From Benincasa hispida (lineage: Eukaryota > Streptophyta > Magnoliopsida > Cucurbitales > Cucurbitaceae), in contig NC_052349.1 of the NCBI RefSeq assembly GCF_009727055.1, positions 40,769,501 to 40,833,500 of the forward strand: 64,000 nucleotides of DNA, in the 5' to 3' direction. The position numbers and the translations under genes were made by a program. The notes beneath the pieces are model-generated. The model was not told where the DNA came from and made no database searches. It worked only from the letters and a program-made list of their open reading frames with translations. Shown in pieces: positions 9,888-20,939 of the stretch (positions within the stretch are counted from its first letter, which is position 1; every line of letters starts with the position of its first letter).

Positions 9888-11549
9888 TCGACTTAGTGAG
9901 AGGGTTATGAACCCACCAAATCATTACAAGGATTTGACTGAAGCCCCGAACGTCATTTCTAATGATGGGATCAAGGATCCATTGTCTTTTAAGAAAGCAA
10001 TGGAGGATGTTGACAAGTATAAATGGATTAAAGCCATGAACTAGAAGATGGAGTCTATATAGTTCAATAATGTCTAGAAGTTTGTGGATCTACCTGATGG
10101 GGTAAGACCTATAGGGTGTAAGTGGATTTATAAGCGAAAGAGAGGTGTAGATGGAAAGGTGCAAACGTTTAAGGCTCGACTCGTGGCAAAGGGTTATACC
10201 TAACTTAAGGGAGTTGACTATGAGGAAACTTTCTCACCTGTTATCATGCTCAAGTCTATCAGGATACACCTATCCATAGCCACATTTTATGATTATGAGA
10301 TAAGGAAAATGGACATCAAGTCTGCCTTTCTTAATGGTAATCTTGAGAAGACCATCTACATGACTCAACCAGAAGGGTTCGTAGTTCTCAAGTGCAAAAA
10401 GTTTGCGAGCTTAATAGATCCCTTTATGGGCTGAAACAAGCATCTAGATCATGGAACATTAGATTTGACAGTACGGTCAAGTCGTTTGGCTTTGATCAGA
10501 ACATTGATAAGCCTTGTATTTACAAGAAGATCATCAACAGCTCAGTAGCTTTCCTGGTACTGTATATGGATGATATCCTACTCATTGAGAATGATGTAGG
10601 TTTTCTGACTGACATTAAAAAGTGGCTAGCTGCCTAGTTCCAAATGAAAGATTTGGGTAAGGCACAGTATGTTCTAGGGATCCAAATCATTCAGAATTGT
10701 AAGAATAAGAGGTTAGCCTTGTCTCAGGCATCGTACATCGATCAAATGTTGATCAGGTATAGGATGCAGGATTCTAAGAAGGGTTTGTTATCCTTCAGGC
10801 ATGAAATCGTATTGTCTAAGGATCAATGTCCTAAGACACCTCAAGAGGTTGAGGAGATGAGACAGATTCCCTATGCTTTAGCTATTGGAAGCTTAATGTA
10901 TGCAATGTTGTGTACCAGACCCGACATTTGCTATACAGTGGGAATTTTCAGTCGGTATCAGTCCAATCTAGGATTTGATCACTGGATAGTAATCAAGATG
11001 ATCCTCAAGTATCTTCGAAGAACGAGGGACTACATGCTCGTGTATGGAGATAAGGATTTGATCCTTACAGGATACATAGACTCTGACTTTCAGACCGATA
11101 GAGATTCCCGTTAATCGACATTGGGGTCAATATTCACTCTTAATGGAAGGATTGTAGTGTGGCGAAGCATCAAGCAAGGATTCATCATGGACTCCACTAT
11201 GGAAGTCGAATACGTAGCTGCTTGTAAAGCAACTAAGAAGCTTGTTTGGCTGAGGAAATTCCTTACAGATTTAGAGGTTGTTACAAATATAGATTTGTCA
11301 ATCACTCTTTATTGCCATAATAGTGGGACTGTCGCAAATTCAAATGAGCCTCAGAGTCATCGTCGAGGCAAGCATATCGAACGAAAATACCACTTGATCA
11401 AGGAGATTGTGGATTGCGGTGATGTGATAGTCACGAAGATCGCATCAGAGCACCGCGTTGCTGATCCCTTTACAAAGGTTCTCACGGTTAATGTGTTTGA
11501 GGGTCACCTGGAGAGTCTGGGTCTACGAGACATACGGCATCTTGTCTAG
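9888..11549 (+). pseudogene. Copia reverse transcriptase-RNase H remnant (element B)
   Basis: RT motifs appear in order: CKWIYKRKRG, KARLVAKGYT (then a stop), MDIKSAFLNGNLE at 10310-10350, and the catalytic LYMDDILLI near 10562. RNase H follows: LTGYIDSDFQTDRDSR, a TAA at 11112-11114, then TMEVEYVAACKA, ITLYCHNSGTVAN and VADPFTK, ending at 11549. Frameshifts occur near 10400 and 10636 and there are stops near 10042, 10060 and 10201. The usual D of LYCDN has become H (CHN), a further sign of decay. Confidence 0.8.
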
Positions 11550-11657
11550 GGCAAGTGGGAGATGATACTGGGGTATGCCCTAGTTTATTATATATTGTAC
11601 ATGTATTTATCTTGTAATGTACATTAGTCTCTCGAGGCATTAGAACAAGTGGGAGAT
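11550..11657 (+). other. Copia 3' spacer with duplicated polypurine tract (element B)
   Basis: GGCAAGTGGGAGATGATACTGGGG follows the pol stop directly at 11550, and a second tract, AACAAGTGGGAGAT, adjoins the LTR start at 11658. The latter is the expected PPT for plus-strand priming. The upstream copy is about 95 bp away, and the same arrangement recurs in elements E, F and partly C. Confidence 0.6.
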
Positions 11658-12340
11658 TGTTGGGATTAATGTTCTAATTCTCCGAGAGTCTCATAGTTTG
11701 TAATATATACACATTTTTATGAATAAAATAAGAGTTATTTTATTTTGGAATTTACCCATATCCAATAAACAAAGCTCCATGGTTATTATATATAAACTTA
11801 AGCATGTATATGAGATATACAAGTGGATCATGCCTTAAGTGAAAACCTAAATAGGTCTATAGTATAAGAATTAAGGTGGGATACCTAATCCTGGTGACAC
11901 TATGGATACGGCTCACTTTGTAGAGGTTTGCAAGTGTTGTGAACTACTAGAGATGGTAGATCCTGACCATTCATGTGGAGACATCCAAGCGAAAGTATCC
12001 TATACAAAGAGTTTGTATAAGACCGGACCTCGAGATGACTAGTCTCTATATATAACATTGTTGATACTGGAGACTTACATCTCACCTAAATGACCATAGG
12101 TGACATGACCTCAATCCTGAGTGCTTTGGGAACTCTTGCCTTTGAGGGTGGTCCTTTGACTAGTATGGGTGAGAGTGGCCAGATTTTCAACTTAACATGC
12201 CTACTTTTTTGGGACTTTTCTGATTTAGAAGTTGGGAACTCAGTTACACAAAATGAAATTCACTTCTTCCCTGAAGTAGGGGCAAGTAGATAGGTTGCTC
12301 CTTTAAAGGCTGATTCCGGGTCTTGAACATAGTGGCCAAG
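11658..12340 (+). repeat. Truncated 3' LTR of element B
   Basis: It starts TGTTGGGATTAATGTTC straight after the PPT. It is collinear with the LTR at 36749 until TCTTGAACATAGTGGCC near 12338, where sequence of element D (AGTCAGTCTTGATGAAACTGATAC) abuts. The remaining two thirds of the LTR are deleted. Confidence 0.8.
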
Positions 12341-13893
12341 TCAGTCTTGATGAAACTGATACTTTACATCCTTCTCAAGAGTTGAGAATACCTCGTCGTA
12401 ATGGAGGGTTGTGCAACAGCCTGACCAGTACATGGGTTTAACTGAAACTCAAGTCATCATACCAGATGATGGTTTAAAGGATCCATTGTCTTTTAATCAA
12501 GCAATGAATGATGTGGACAAAGACCAATGGATTAAAGCCATGGACCTTGAAATGGAATCTATGTATTTCAATTTTGTCTGGAATCTTGTAGATCAACCGG
12601 AAGGGGTAAAACCCATCGGCTGCAAATGGATCTACAAGAGAAAATGAGACCAAGCTGGTAAGGTACAGACCTACAAAGCTAGACTAGTGGCAAAAGGGTT
12701 TACCCAAAGAAAGGGGTTAAATTTTGAAGAAACCTTCTCTCCAGTTGCCATGATAAAATCTATTAGAATACTCTTGTCCATAGCCACATTTTATGATTAT
12801 GAAATATGGAAAATGGATGTCAAGACAGCTTTTCTGAATGGCTATCTTGAAGAGTGTATCTATATGTCTCAACCAGAAGAATTTATACAGCAGGGTCAAG
12901 AGCAAAAAGTTTGCAAGCTAAATCGATCCATTTTATACCTAGATCCTGGAATATGAAACAAGACTGCAGCGTCAAATCTTATGGCATTGAACAAAATATT
13001 GACGAACCCTATGTCTACAAGAAAATCGTCAACAAAACTGTCATTTTTCTGGTGTTGTATGTTGATGATATTCTACTCATTGGGAATGAGGTAGAATATT
13101 TAGCTGATGTTAAGAGATGGCTAGCTTCACAATTCCAAATGAAAGATTTGGGACAAGCAAAGTATATTCTTGGAATCCAAATAGTTCGGAATCGCAAGAA
13201 TAGAACATTGGCATTATCTCAAGCATCTTATATAAACAAGATGTTGTCTAGGTATAAAATGCAAAATTCCAAGAAAGGATCTTTACCTTTCAGGCATGGA
13301 ATTCACTTGTCTAAGAAGCAGAGTGATAAGACAACTCAAGAGGTTGAGAAGATGAATCGAATTCCATATGCATCTATAGTTGGGAATTTGATGTATTCCA
13401 TATGCTATGCCTAGGAATTGTCAGCAGATTTCAGTTTGATCCTGGTCATGACCATTGGACTGCTGTTAAAAACATTCTCAAGTATCTTCGGAGAATGAGA
13501 GAATATATGCTTGTGTATGGTCTTAAGGATCTGATCCTTACTGGATACACTGATTCTAATTTTCAGACTGGTATTGATTCAAGGAAATCAACTTCAGGGT
13601 TAGTATTCACTCTGAACGGAGGAGCAGTTGTGTGGAGGAACATCAAGTAGAGTTGTATTGCGGACTTCACAATGGAAGCCAAGTATGTAGCTGCAAGAGA
13701 TGCAACAAAAGAAGCAGTATGGCTCAGAAAGTTCCTAACAGAACTGGAAGTAGTTCCTAACATGCACCTTCCTATCACTCTCTATTGTGACAACAGTGGA
13801 GCAGTTGCAAATTCAAAGGTACCACGTAGCCATAAAAGGGGAAAGCATATTGAACAGAAGTACCATCTCATCAGGGAGATTGTACACAGAGGA
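12341..13893 (+). pseudogene. Copia element D: RT-RNase H fragment
   Basis: The sequence is almost identical to element C over 12412-12953 versus 32296-32835, so D and C are the same family. It starts at the ...DETDTSHPSQ linker seen in C and runs through CKWIYKRK, KARLVAKGFTQRKG, MDVKTAFLNGYLEE, LYVDDILLIGNE (catalytic YVDD intact, near 13060), LTGYTDSNFQ, AEYVAA-like KYVAARDATKEAVWL, and LYCDNSGAVANS. It stops inside REIVHRG at 13893, where an LTR start abuts. Stops lie at 12646-12648, 12954-12956, 13412-13414 and 13648-13650. Unlike C, it retains the RT catalytic block. Confidence 0.8.
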
Positions 13894-14024
13894 TGTTGGG
13901 GTTGATGCCCTAAAGTCTCGTGTCCTGAAGTTTATAAACAGTATATACGAACACCTGTGATTGTTAATATATGATAGTTACTTCACATCTTATTGTTTTG
14001 CTCGGTTATTTGTTTTATTTGCTT
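13894..14024 (+). repeat. 5' LTR start of copia family E, cut by the gypsy-type element
   Basis: TGTTGGGGTTGATGCCCTAAAG begins abruptly inside the RNase H of element D. The 131 bp match the LTR at 20940-21075 almost base for base (AACAGTATATACGAACACC, TTTTATTTGCTT). At 14025 the TGATGACATGCAG LTR of the gypsy-type element takes over. It is probably the left LTR of element E. Confidence 0.75.
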
Positions 14025-16067
14025 TGATGACATGCAGAAATGCATGTCATCTTAGGCCTTCTATTTAGAATTATGAGGGCTGTTAAGCAGAATATGCGAC
14101 AATTATGTTAGGAATTCATGAGAAAATGACTTTTCGGCATTCAGCATTGACAATCCCGCGTAACCCATTGTTATGCGTTATTATACGTTCAATTGTCTAT
14201 TTTTGTAGTTAACACAAGAAGTGGATGCAGACGAAGAAGCCGGACTACCACATAGACGACTGCATGCAGAGAAACTCTCCATCGCAGAGGCGAACGCATA
14301 CGATCAACGCATGGGTGTTGCAGTAATCAACCGCATGCGTCCATCGCATAGGTGTTGCGATCGTCAAGCGATTTCGATCATCGTGTAGAGTTGCGATAAT
14401 CAAGCGAATGCGGTCATTACACAATTGCGGCTACACGATAACACATAATAGAGGGACCAATGCAAGGTTGGTGGAATGAATGCATCAACGCATATCTCGT
14501 GAAAACCAAAAGATGATGTTGACCTTTCACCTACCACGCCGTTAGCAGCAGAGATTTAGAAAAGGACCAACGCGCCGCTAATGTCAAAATTAGAGCAGTC
14601 CATTAATGTTGTTGGCGATCAAGCTCTATAAATAGAAGTTGCCGAGCATAACTTTAAATCATCCAAGTTTCGATCTTCAGACGGATCCTTGTGATCCAGA
14701 AAAATGCGTGAGAAGAAAGCTTGAGAGTTATTCATCTCCTTCCTCCATTCCAAGTGACGACTGGAGCCTTCGGCGGAGTTAGATCTCGAGAGAATCAGCT
14801 TCACTGCCCTTCCATGGCACCACCGGTAGCCTTGATACACATCCGTTGTAAGCAAGTCATTGCTTCCAGCTAGTCATTTCATTTTCTCTTCTTTTCTTAT
14901 ATTGTATTGTATTACATTTTGGATTAAGAAATTAATACATTGTGTGTTCAATGCATTTCTGTGTTACCTGCGATTCCATCTCCATCTTTCTTTACTTAGC
15001 ATCCTTAACTTTCATTGCATCACTTAGTGAGATTGCTTGAGTATCGCATACTTAGTCATGCAGATTAGAGATATGAAGCATGTAGAAAACCACTGGAAGG
15101 TGTGCGTTGTGCGAGTGTGTGAGAAAACCTTATTTTCTTAGTGTGAAGCTGTAGCAACGCCTGTCTACAGGCGGACGCAATGCTTGTCTATGAGTAAAGT
15201 CAGCAACAACTAACTGCCCAGGAGGGTAAGTGGTTGGTCGCATTAAGCAATGTAAGCAAGTATTCACTAAAGATAGGAATAATCTTACGTCAGCCAAGTT
15301 CATGCAGTTACCTTATCTTATGAGCGCATCATTCATCATTTAGGTATACTTGGAAGAGTAGTCTAAATACCAAATCTAAGTCTCGAGAGAGCGGATTGGA
15401 ACACATAAGCAAGAATGGAGAACTTAGGAATAAGCTCTGTTTGCTATCACACAGCGTATGCACCCTACGGAAAAGATATTGCATGCGTCCAAGAAGTAGG
15501 ATATGGTGGCTGTATACGGTTATCTTGACCCTTTTGTATACACATCGCATACGTCCTAGATTTAAGCTCTAGTGTATATAGCATGATCGCATAGCTTGTG
15601 TTGGTTGAGGTTGCCCTTGCGTCACTCTTAAGGGTTGCGATGAAGACATCTTCACATTTTATCTATTTTCCATCCATTTATTACGTGTCAACAGTTGTCG
15701 TGTCTCTACCGCTCATTCATACTTTTCATTGTGTTGTCTGTTAGTTAGGTGTAGGAGTAGTTGTAGCATAAAAGCCCCCATCATTCTTTTATACACATTA
15801 CCCCATAGCATTTAGTTACAAGTCCCTGAGTTTGACCTCGGGTCACCCGAGAAACTTGCATTCGCGTTATACTTGGTGTGAGCGCAAGAAAACTTGTGAC
15901 AGGAATGCACGGTCATCACATACATTCGTTAATGCATAGTTTCATTCCAATGCATGACCATCGACGCATGATAATCAACGCATATCTTAAGACATGCATC
16001 GCATATTGCGTTCACTTAATTTTAGTCGTTAAGTCTTTGACGGTTAATAATTAATTTCTCATCATCA
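14025..16067 (+). repeat. 5' LTR of the gypsy-type element
   Basis: It starts TGATGACATGCAGAAATGCA and ends ATCATCA, 2043 bp. TATAAATA lies at 14627-14634. Homologous LTRs in this window are 17556-18236 (deleted), 18372-20165 (inverted, truncated), 29813-32287 (inverted) and 47237-49232. It is rich in GCGAT/TGCG words. ORFs inside it, such as 14619-14855 (-), are not shared by the other copies and are not genes. Confidence 0.85.
14627..14634 (+). promoter_or_regulatory. TATA box of the gypsy-type LTR
   Basis: TATAAATA in the context AGCTCTATAAATAGAAG. The same context is conserved at 47789-47796 and, inverted, near 19795. Confidence 0.6.
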
Positions 16068-16073
16068 AGTTTT

Positions 16074-16091
16074 TGGCACCGTTTCCAGGGA
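16074..16091 (+). other. Primer-binding site, tRNA-Asp type (degenerate)
   Basis: TGGCACCGTTTCCAGGGA begins seven bases after the LTR end. It differs at three positions from TGGCGCCGTTGCCGGGGA, the complement of the plant tRNA-Asp 3' end used by Athila-like elements. Confidence 0.7.
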
Positions 16092-17555
16092 CTTGGCAGC
16101 TAATTGTTTGTTGAGTTTTGTGTCTCTGCAGGCAACCTTTTTATCTTAGGAGTATTGTAGCTTGTGCGACCAAGTGCAAACAATATTGAAGTGTAGGCGA
16201 TGCGCCAAAAGCCAGTATTGACCCCAGGATAGAAAGGCAATCAGTCGCATGAGCTGAAGGTAGTTCTAAGTGCATGACGGTCGTATGCGCCCAATAATTG
16301 TCAGAAGTTCCAATGGTCAGGGTAAGTCCTTTGACCTAAGCAATTGAGAGCAATCTTCTGCATGGAGGACTCCTTGCGGTGACAACACTCCAATTTCTCC
16401 AAGGACGTCTTCTAATCTATCTTTACCTTGCTTTCTTAGTTTAGTTTATTTTTATTGTTATTTTGGATATGCGGCTACTTCCTTGGTTGTGGTGCGTTTG
16501 TTCCTTGTAGGTGCGACAATAAGTCTCCTCTGTGCACAATTCAACGGAATAATTCCCTCCATCCTTCAACGCATGGCTTCGATCGCGTGAATTCCAAAGC
16601 ATGATCGCATGTGTTATTCCGCCTAAGGTTCTTTTCTTGTTATCTTTTATGCATTATCCTTTTGAAATTCTCTTTTCCCGATTGCGTTTCTTTGCAATGC
16701 ATCTATGATGGTACGTATAATTCACCGTATCGTCTAACTAAGGATCGCAAGGTTCACTTTACTTTTATTAGCTTCTTCAAATTTTGAAAGTCTTAAGTTT
16801 TATTTTGCGCAAACCTTTGCTCAAACGTTTGTTACGGCATTCCTGTTAAGTTTGTTTATAGCTTTGCAATGAGAACGCTGCCAACCTCTAAGTTTGGGGG
16901 TGGCAGCGATCTCGGAGAATTGCGTTCATTACATTGTGATCATTTCTATTAAATAAAAAAAAGAATTTTGAGAATAACAATTCCATTATCAATGCAATGG
17001 GGAAACCCGTATTGATAAGAGTTAAGTTGTGAAAGGCACTTACCCGTAGTTGGATGTCCGCATGACACACGTGGGGGCAAGCCAAAACGAAGGTGAGTCG
17101 CTAGGATCAACACATAAGCGCAACTCCTCTATCGGGCGCAAGCCAAATCAAGTAAGACAAGAGTTGAGTTGAATATGGAACGCAACCGAAGTTGGATACC
17201 CGCTGACACCGTGGGGGTAAGCCAAAACGAAGAGCGTAACATAGGTTCAACGCTGCGTTTGAATAAGTCATCGCAAATTTTTGAGTGTTTTGAATGAACG
17301 CATTCTCAAAAGCTAAACGCATAGTTACGGTGAATGAATAAAAAGTTTTTGAGCAAAGGCTTGCCGGATCTAAACTTAGAAAAGATCTTTTTGAAGAAGC
17401 AGCTAAAGTGGAGGAGAGCATTGTGGTGATGGTTAGAGGTATGAGTAAATTATACTCTGAGAGGCTAGTCATCGCAAAGGAAAGCTGGAAGGTGAGTTAG
17501 AATTTTTGAGTATAACGCATGCTGAAGGACAAGCATGATTCTAAGTTTGGGGGTT
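16092..17555 (+). other. Non-coding internal region of the gypsy-type element
   Basis: No gag, protease, RT or integrase motif is visible on either strand. AAGTTTGGGGGT occurs twice, at 16890-16901 and at the 3' PPT. A paired block, GTTGGATRYCCGC then GTGGGGGYAAGCCAAAACGAAG, is repeated near 17050 and 17190. The minus-strand ORF 17107-17472 has no recognisable domain. Confidence 0.6.
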
Positions 17556-18236
17556 TGATGTCATGCAGAAATGCATGTCATCTTGGGCCTTTTATTTAGA
17601 ATTATGAGGGTTGTTAAGCAAAATATGCGGCAATTATGTTAGGAATTCATGAGAAAATGACTTTTCGACATTCAGCATTGAGAATCTCGACTAACCCATT
17701 ATTATGCGTTATTATGCGTTCAATTGTCTATTTTTTGTAGCTAAGCCAGGAAGTGGATGTAGACGCAGAAGCCGGACTACCGCATAGGACGAGCAGGGAA
17801 AAATTTCGCATGCAGAGAAACTCTCCATCGCAGAGGTGAACGCATACGATCAACGCATGGGGGTTGCAGTAATCAACCGCATGCGTCCATCGCATAGGTG
17901 TTGCGATCGTCAAGAGATTGCGGTCATCATGTAGAGTTGCGGTAATCAAGCGAATGTGGTCATTACACAATTGCGACTACACGATAACACATAATAGAGA
18001 GACCAACGCAAGGTTGGTGGAATGAACGCATCAACGCATATCTCGGGAAAACCAAAAGTTGATGTTGACATTTCACCTACCATGCCTTTATCAGCAAAGA
18101 TTCAGAAAAGGACCAACGCGCAGCTAATGTCAAAATCAGAGCAATCCATTATTGCTGTCAGCAATCAAGCTCTATTGCACTCACTTAATTTTAGTCATCA
18201 AGTCTTTGTCGGTTAATAATTAATTTCTTGTCACCA
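17556..18236 (+). repeat. 3' LTR of the gypsy-type element, internally deleted
   Basis: It starts TGATGTCATGCAGAAATGCA after the PPT and follows the 5' LTR to CAATCAAGCTCTA (about 18175). It then jumps to CACTTAATTTTAGTC, which corresponds to about 16014 in the 5' LTR. About 1.4 kb including the TATA box is missing. It ends TCACCA at 18236. Confidence 0.8.
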
Positions 18237-18371
18237 AGGCGAAATCAATAATTAATTTCATTCCCCGACAATGGCGTTCTATGTTTCCTTGCGTACACAT
18301 CGGAAGTCTTTGCGTACACATCGCATACGTCCTAAATTCGCATGATCCGCCCTAAGGCAAAATTAATTATT
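18237..18371. other. Junction between the two inverted gypsy LTRs
   Basis: About 135 bp separate the opposed LTRs. It contains two copies of TTGCGTACACATCG and short AATTAATTATT stretches, and no gene. It is probably scrambled LTR sequence from the rearrangement. Confidence 0.4.
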
Positions 18372-20165
18372 AATTAATTTCAGCTTGACGACTAAAATTA
18401 AGTGAACGCAATATGCGATTCATGTCTTAAGGTATGCGTTGATTATCATGCGTCGGTGGTCATGCGTTGGAATGAAACTATGCGTTAACGAATGTATGCG
18501 ATGACCATGTATTCCTGTAACAAGGTTTCTTGTGCTCACGGCAAGTATAACGCAAATGCAAGTTTCTCGGGTGATTCGAGGTCGAACTCAGGGACTTGTA
18601 ACTAAATGTTATGCAGTAATGTGTATGCGGCGGTTGGAAGAATAATGGGGGGTTTTATGCTACAACTACTCTTACTCCTAACTAACAGACAACGCAATGA
18701 GAAGTATGAATGAGAGGTAGAGACACAACAACTGTTGACGCGTAATAAATGGATGGAAAATAGATAAAATGTGAAGATGTCTTCATCGCAACCCTTAAGA
18801 GTGACCGAAAGGGCAACCTCAGCCAACGCAAGCTATGCGATCATGCTATACACACTAGAGCCTAAATCTAGGACGCATGTGATGTGTATGCAGAAGGGTC
18901 GAGATGACTGCATACAGCCACCATATCCTACTTCTTGGACGCATGCAATATCCTCTCCGTAGGGTGCATACGCTGTGTGATAACAAACGGAGCTTATTCC
19001 TGAGTTCCCCATTCTTGTTTATGCGTTCCAATCCGCTCTCTTGAGACTTAGATTTGGTATTTATACTACTCTTCCAAGTATGCCTAAATGATGAATGATG
19101 TGCTCGTAAGACAAGGTAACCGCATGAATTTGGTTGACGTAAGATTATTCCTATCTCTAGTGAATACTTGCTTATATTGCTTAATGCGACCAACCAGTTA
19201 CCCTCCCGGGCAGTTAGTTGTTGCTGACTTTACTCATAGACAAGCATTACGTCCGCCTATAGACAGGCGTTGCTACAGCTTCACACTAAGCAAATAAGGT
19301 TTTCTCACACGCTCGCACAACGCACACCTTCCGGTGGTTTGCTACATGCTTCATATCTTTAATCTACTTGACTAAGTATGTAATACTCAAGCAATCTTAC
19401 TAAGTGATGCAATGAAAGTTAAGGATGCTAAGTAAAGAAAGATGGATATGGAATCGTAGGTAACACATAAATGCATTGAACACACAATGTATTAATTTCT
19501 TAATCCAAAATGTAATACAATACAATATAAGAAAAGAAGAGAAAATGAAATGACCAGTTGGAAACAATGACTTGCTTCCAGTGATATGTGTCAAGGTTGC
19601 CGGTGGTGCCATGGAAGGGGGGTGGAGCTGACTCTCTCGAGATCTAACTCCAGCAAAGGCTCCGATCGTCACTCGGAATGGAGGAAGGAGATGAAGAACT
19701 TTCAAGATTTCTTCTCACACATTTGTCTAGATCACAAGGATTCGCTCGAAAACTGAAACTTGGATGATTTGAAGTTATGCTCGGCGACTTCTATTTATAG
19801 AGCTTGATCGCCGAGAACATTAATGGACTACTCTGATTTTGACATTAGCGGTGCGTTGGTCCTTTTCGGAATTTCTGCTGCTAATGGCGTGGTAGGTGAA
19901 ATGTCAACATCATCTTTTGGTTTTCGCGAGATATGCGTTGATGCGTTCATTCCACCAACCTTGTGTTGATCCTTCTATTATGCGTTATCGTGTAGTCGCA
20001 ATCGTGTAGTGATCGCATTCGCTTGACTACTGTAACTCTACATGATGACCGCAATCGCTTGACGATCGCAACCCCTATGCGATGGACGCATGCGGTTGAT
20101 TACCACAACACTTATGTGTTGATCGTATGCATTCGCCTCTGCGATGGAGAGTTTCTCTGCATGCA
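18372..20165 (-). repeat. Inverted, truncated gypsy-type LTR
   Basis: Reverse-complement match to the 5' LTR from about 14258 to 16030: the CTCTGCATGCA end at 20164, an inverted TATA context near 19795, and the TGACGACTAAAATTAAGTGAACGC block at about 18388. The first ~235 bp of the LTR are missing where copia element E begins. With 14025-16067 it makes an imperfect inverted repeat with arms of about 1.8 kb. Confidence 0.8.
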
Positions 20166-20170
20166 TCTTC

Positions 20171-20837
20171 TGTTGGCAGTTTGATGTACGCGATGCTCTG
20201 TACTTCTATAGACATCTGCTACGCTGTGGGCATAGTCAGTAGGTATCAGTCTAACCCAGGCTAGGGTCACTGGACCGTAGTGAAGAACATCCTCAAGTAT
20301 CTTCGGAGAACGAGGGACTACATGCTCATGTATGGTTCGAAGGATTTGATCCTTACAGGATACATGGATTCTAATTTTCAGACTGATAAGGACTCTCGTA
20401 GGTCCACATCAGGGTCAATCTTTATTCTTAACAGAGGAGCTGTAGTGTGGCAAAGCACTAAGCAAGGGTGCATCGCCAACTCCACTATGGAGGCGGAGTA
20501 CGTAGCGGCTTGCAAAGCTGCTAAGGAGATTGTTTGGCTCAAGAAGTTCTTGAAAGACCTAGTAGTTGTTCCAGATATGTTTAGGCTCATTACCCTCTAT
20601 TGTGATAATAGTGGGGCAGTGGAGAACTCTAAGGAGCGAAGGAGTCACCAGCGTGGAAAACGCATAGAGCGGAAGTATCATCTGATCTGTGAGATAGTGT
20701 ATCGAGGGGACGTGATTGTCACACAGATCACTTTGGAGCACAATGTTGCTGACCCGTTTACAAAGGCTCTCACAGCTACAGTGTTTAAGAGTCACCTACA
20801 AAGCATGGGTCTACAAGATTGCCCGTGGCCGAACTAA
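20171..20837 (+). pseudogene. Copia element E: end of RT and RNase H
   Basis: The frame begins at GSLMYAMLCTSIDICYAVG (20174-20230) and passes a TAG near 20260. It then reads ILKYLRRTRDYML, LTGYMDSNFQTDKDSRRSTS, MEAEYVAACKAAKEIVWL, LYCDNSGAVENS and VADPFTKAL to the stop at 20835-20837. RNase H degrades the RNA of the RNA-DNA hybrid in reverse transcription. From 20280 the RNase H frame is open, the best preserved in the window, but the RT catalytic domain and everything upstream are missing. The left junction touches the inverted gypsy LTR. Confidence 0.8.
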
Positions 20838-20939
20838 GGCAAGTGGGAGATTTTATTGTACTGGGCTTTTATGCCCTAGTTTATTGTTTTGTACTAAGTT
20901 TTTTGTACACCCCACTTCGCTTTAGGACAAGTGGGATAT
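20838..20939 (+). other. Copia E spacer with two polypurine tracts
   Basis: GGCAAGTGGGAGATTTTATTG follows the pol stop and GGACAAGTGGGATATT adjoins the LTR. Between them is ATGCCCTAGTTTATTGTTTTGTAC, as in B and F. Confidence 0.6.

Larger units (their letters stand above)
7230..12340 (+). mobile_element. Ty1/copia element B: leader, gag-pol and truncated 3' LTR; 5' LTR lost
   Basis: It is a 5'-truncated copia element in sense orientation. Bases 7240-7515 match the leader of element C (27415-27720). Then come gag remnants, protease-integrase, reverse transcriptase and RNase H, in the Pseudoviridae (copia) order. A spacer with two AAGTGGGAGAT tracts follows, then an LTR from 11658 that stops at about 12340, where copia element D abuts. 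The 5' LTR and PBS are missing and the left junction touches an SDR gene fragment. There are many in-frame stops. The lineage is probably Tork/Angela-like, judged from the RT and RNase H motifs; no tree was made. Confidence 0.8.
14025..18236 (+). mobile_element. Non-autonomous Ty3/gypsy-type element (LARD-like)
   Basis: It has a 5' LTR (14025-16067), a PBS related to tRNA-Asp (16074-16091), a 1.5-kb internal region with no gag or pol, a PPT AAGTTTGGGGGT (17543-17554) and a 3' LTR (17556-18236). The PBS and PPT are of the type seen in Athila/Tat-like gypsy elements. Long LTRs around a short non-coding interior fit a large retrotransposon derivative that depends on another element's proteins. 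The 3' LTR has lost about 1.4 kb. The flanking 5-mers (TGCTT and AGGCG) do not match, so the right end is rearranged. Confidence 0.75.

Noticed and set aside
17107..17472. 121-codon minus-strand ORF in the gypsy-type element interior
   Set aside because: No recognisable domain, wrong strand for gag-pol, and the region contains repeated non-coding blocks.
19088..19297. Small ORFs on both strands of the inverted gypsy LTR
   Set aside because: Not preserved in the sister LTRs at 14025, 29813 and 47237.
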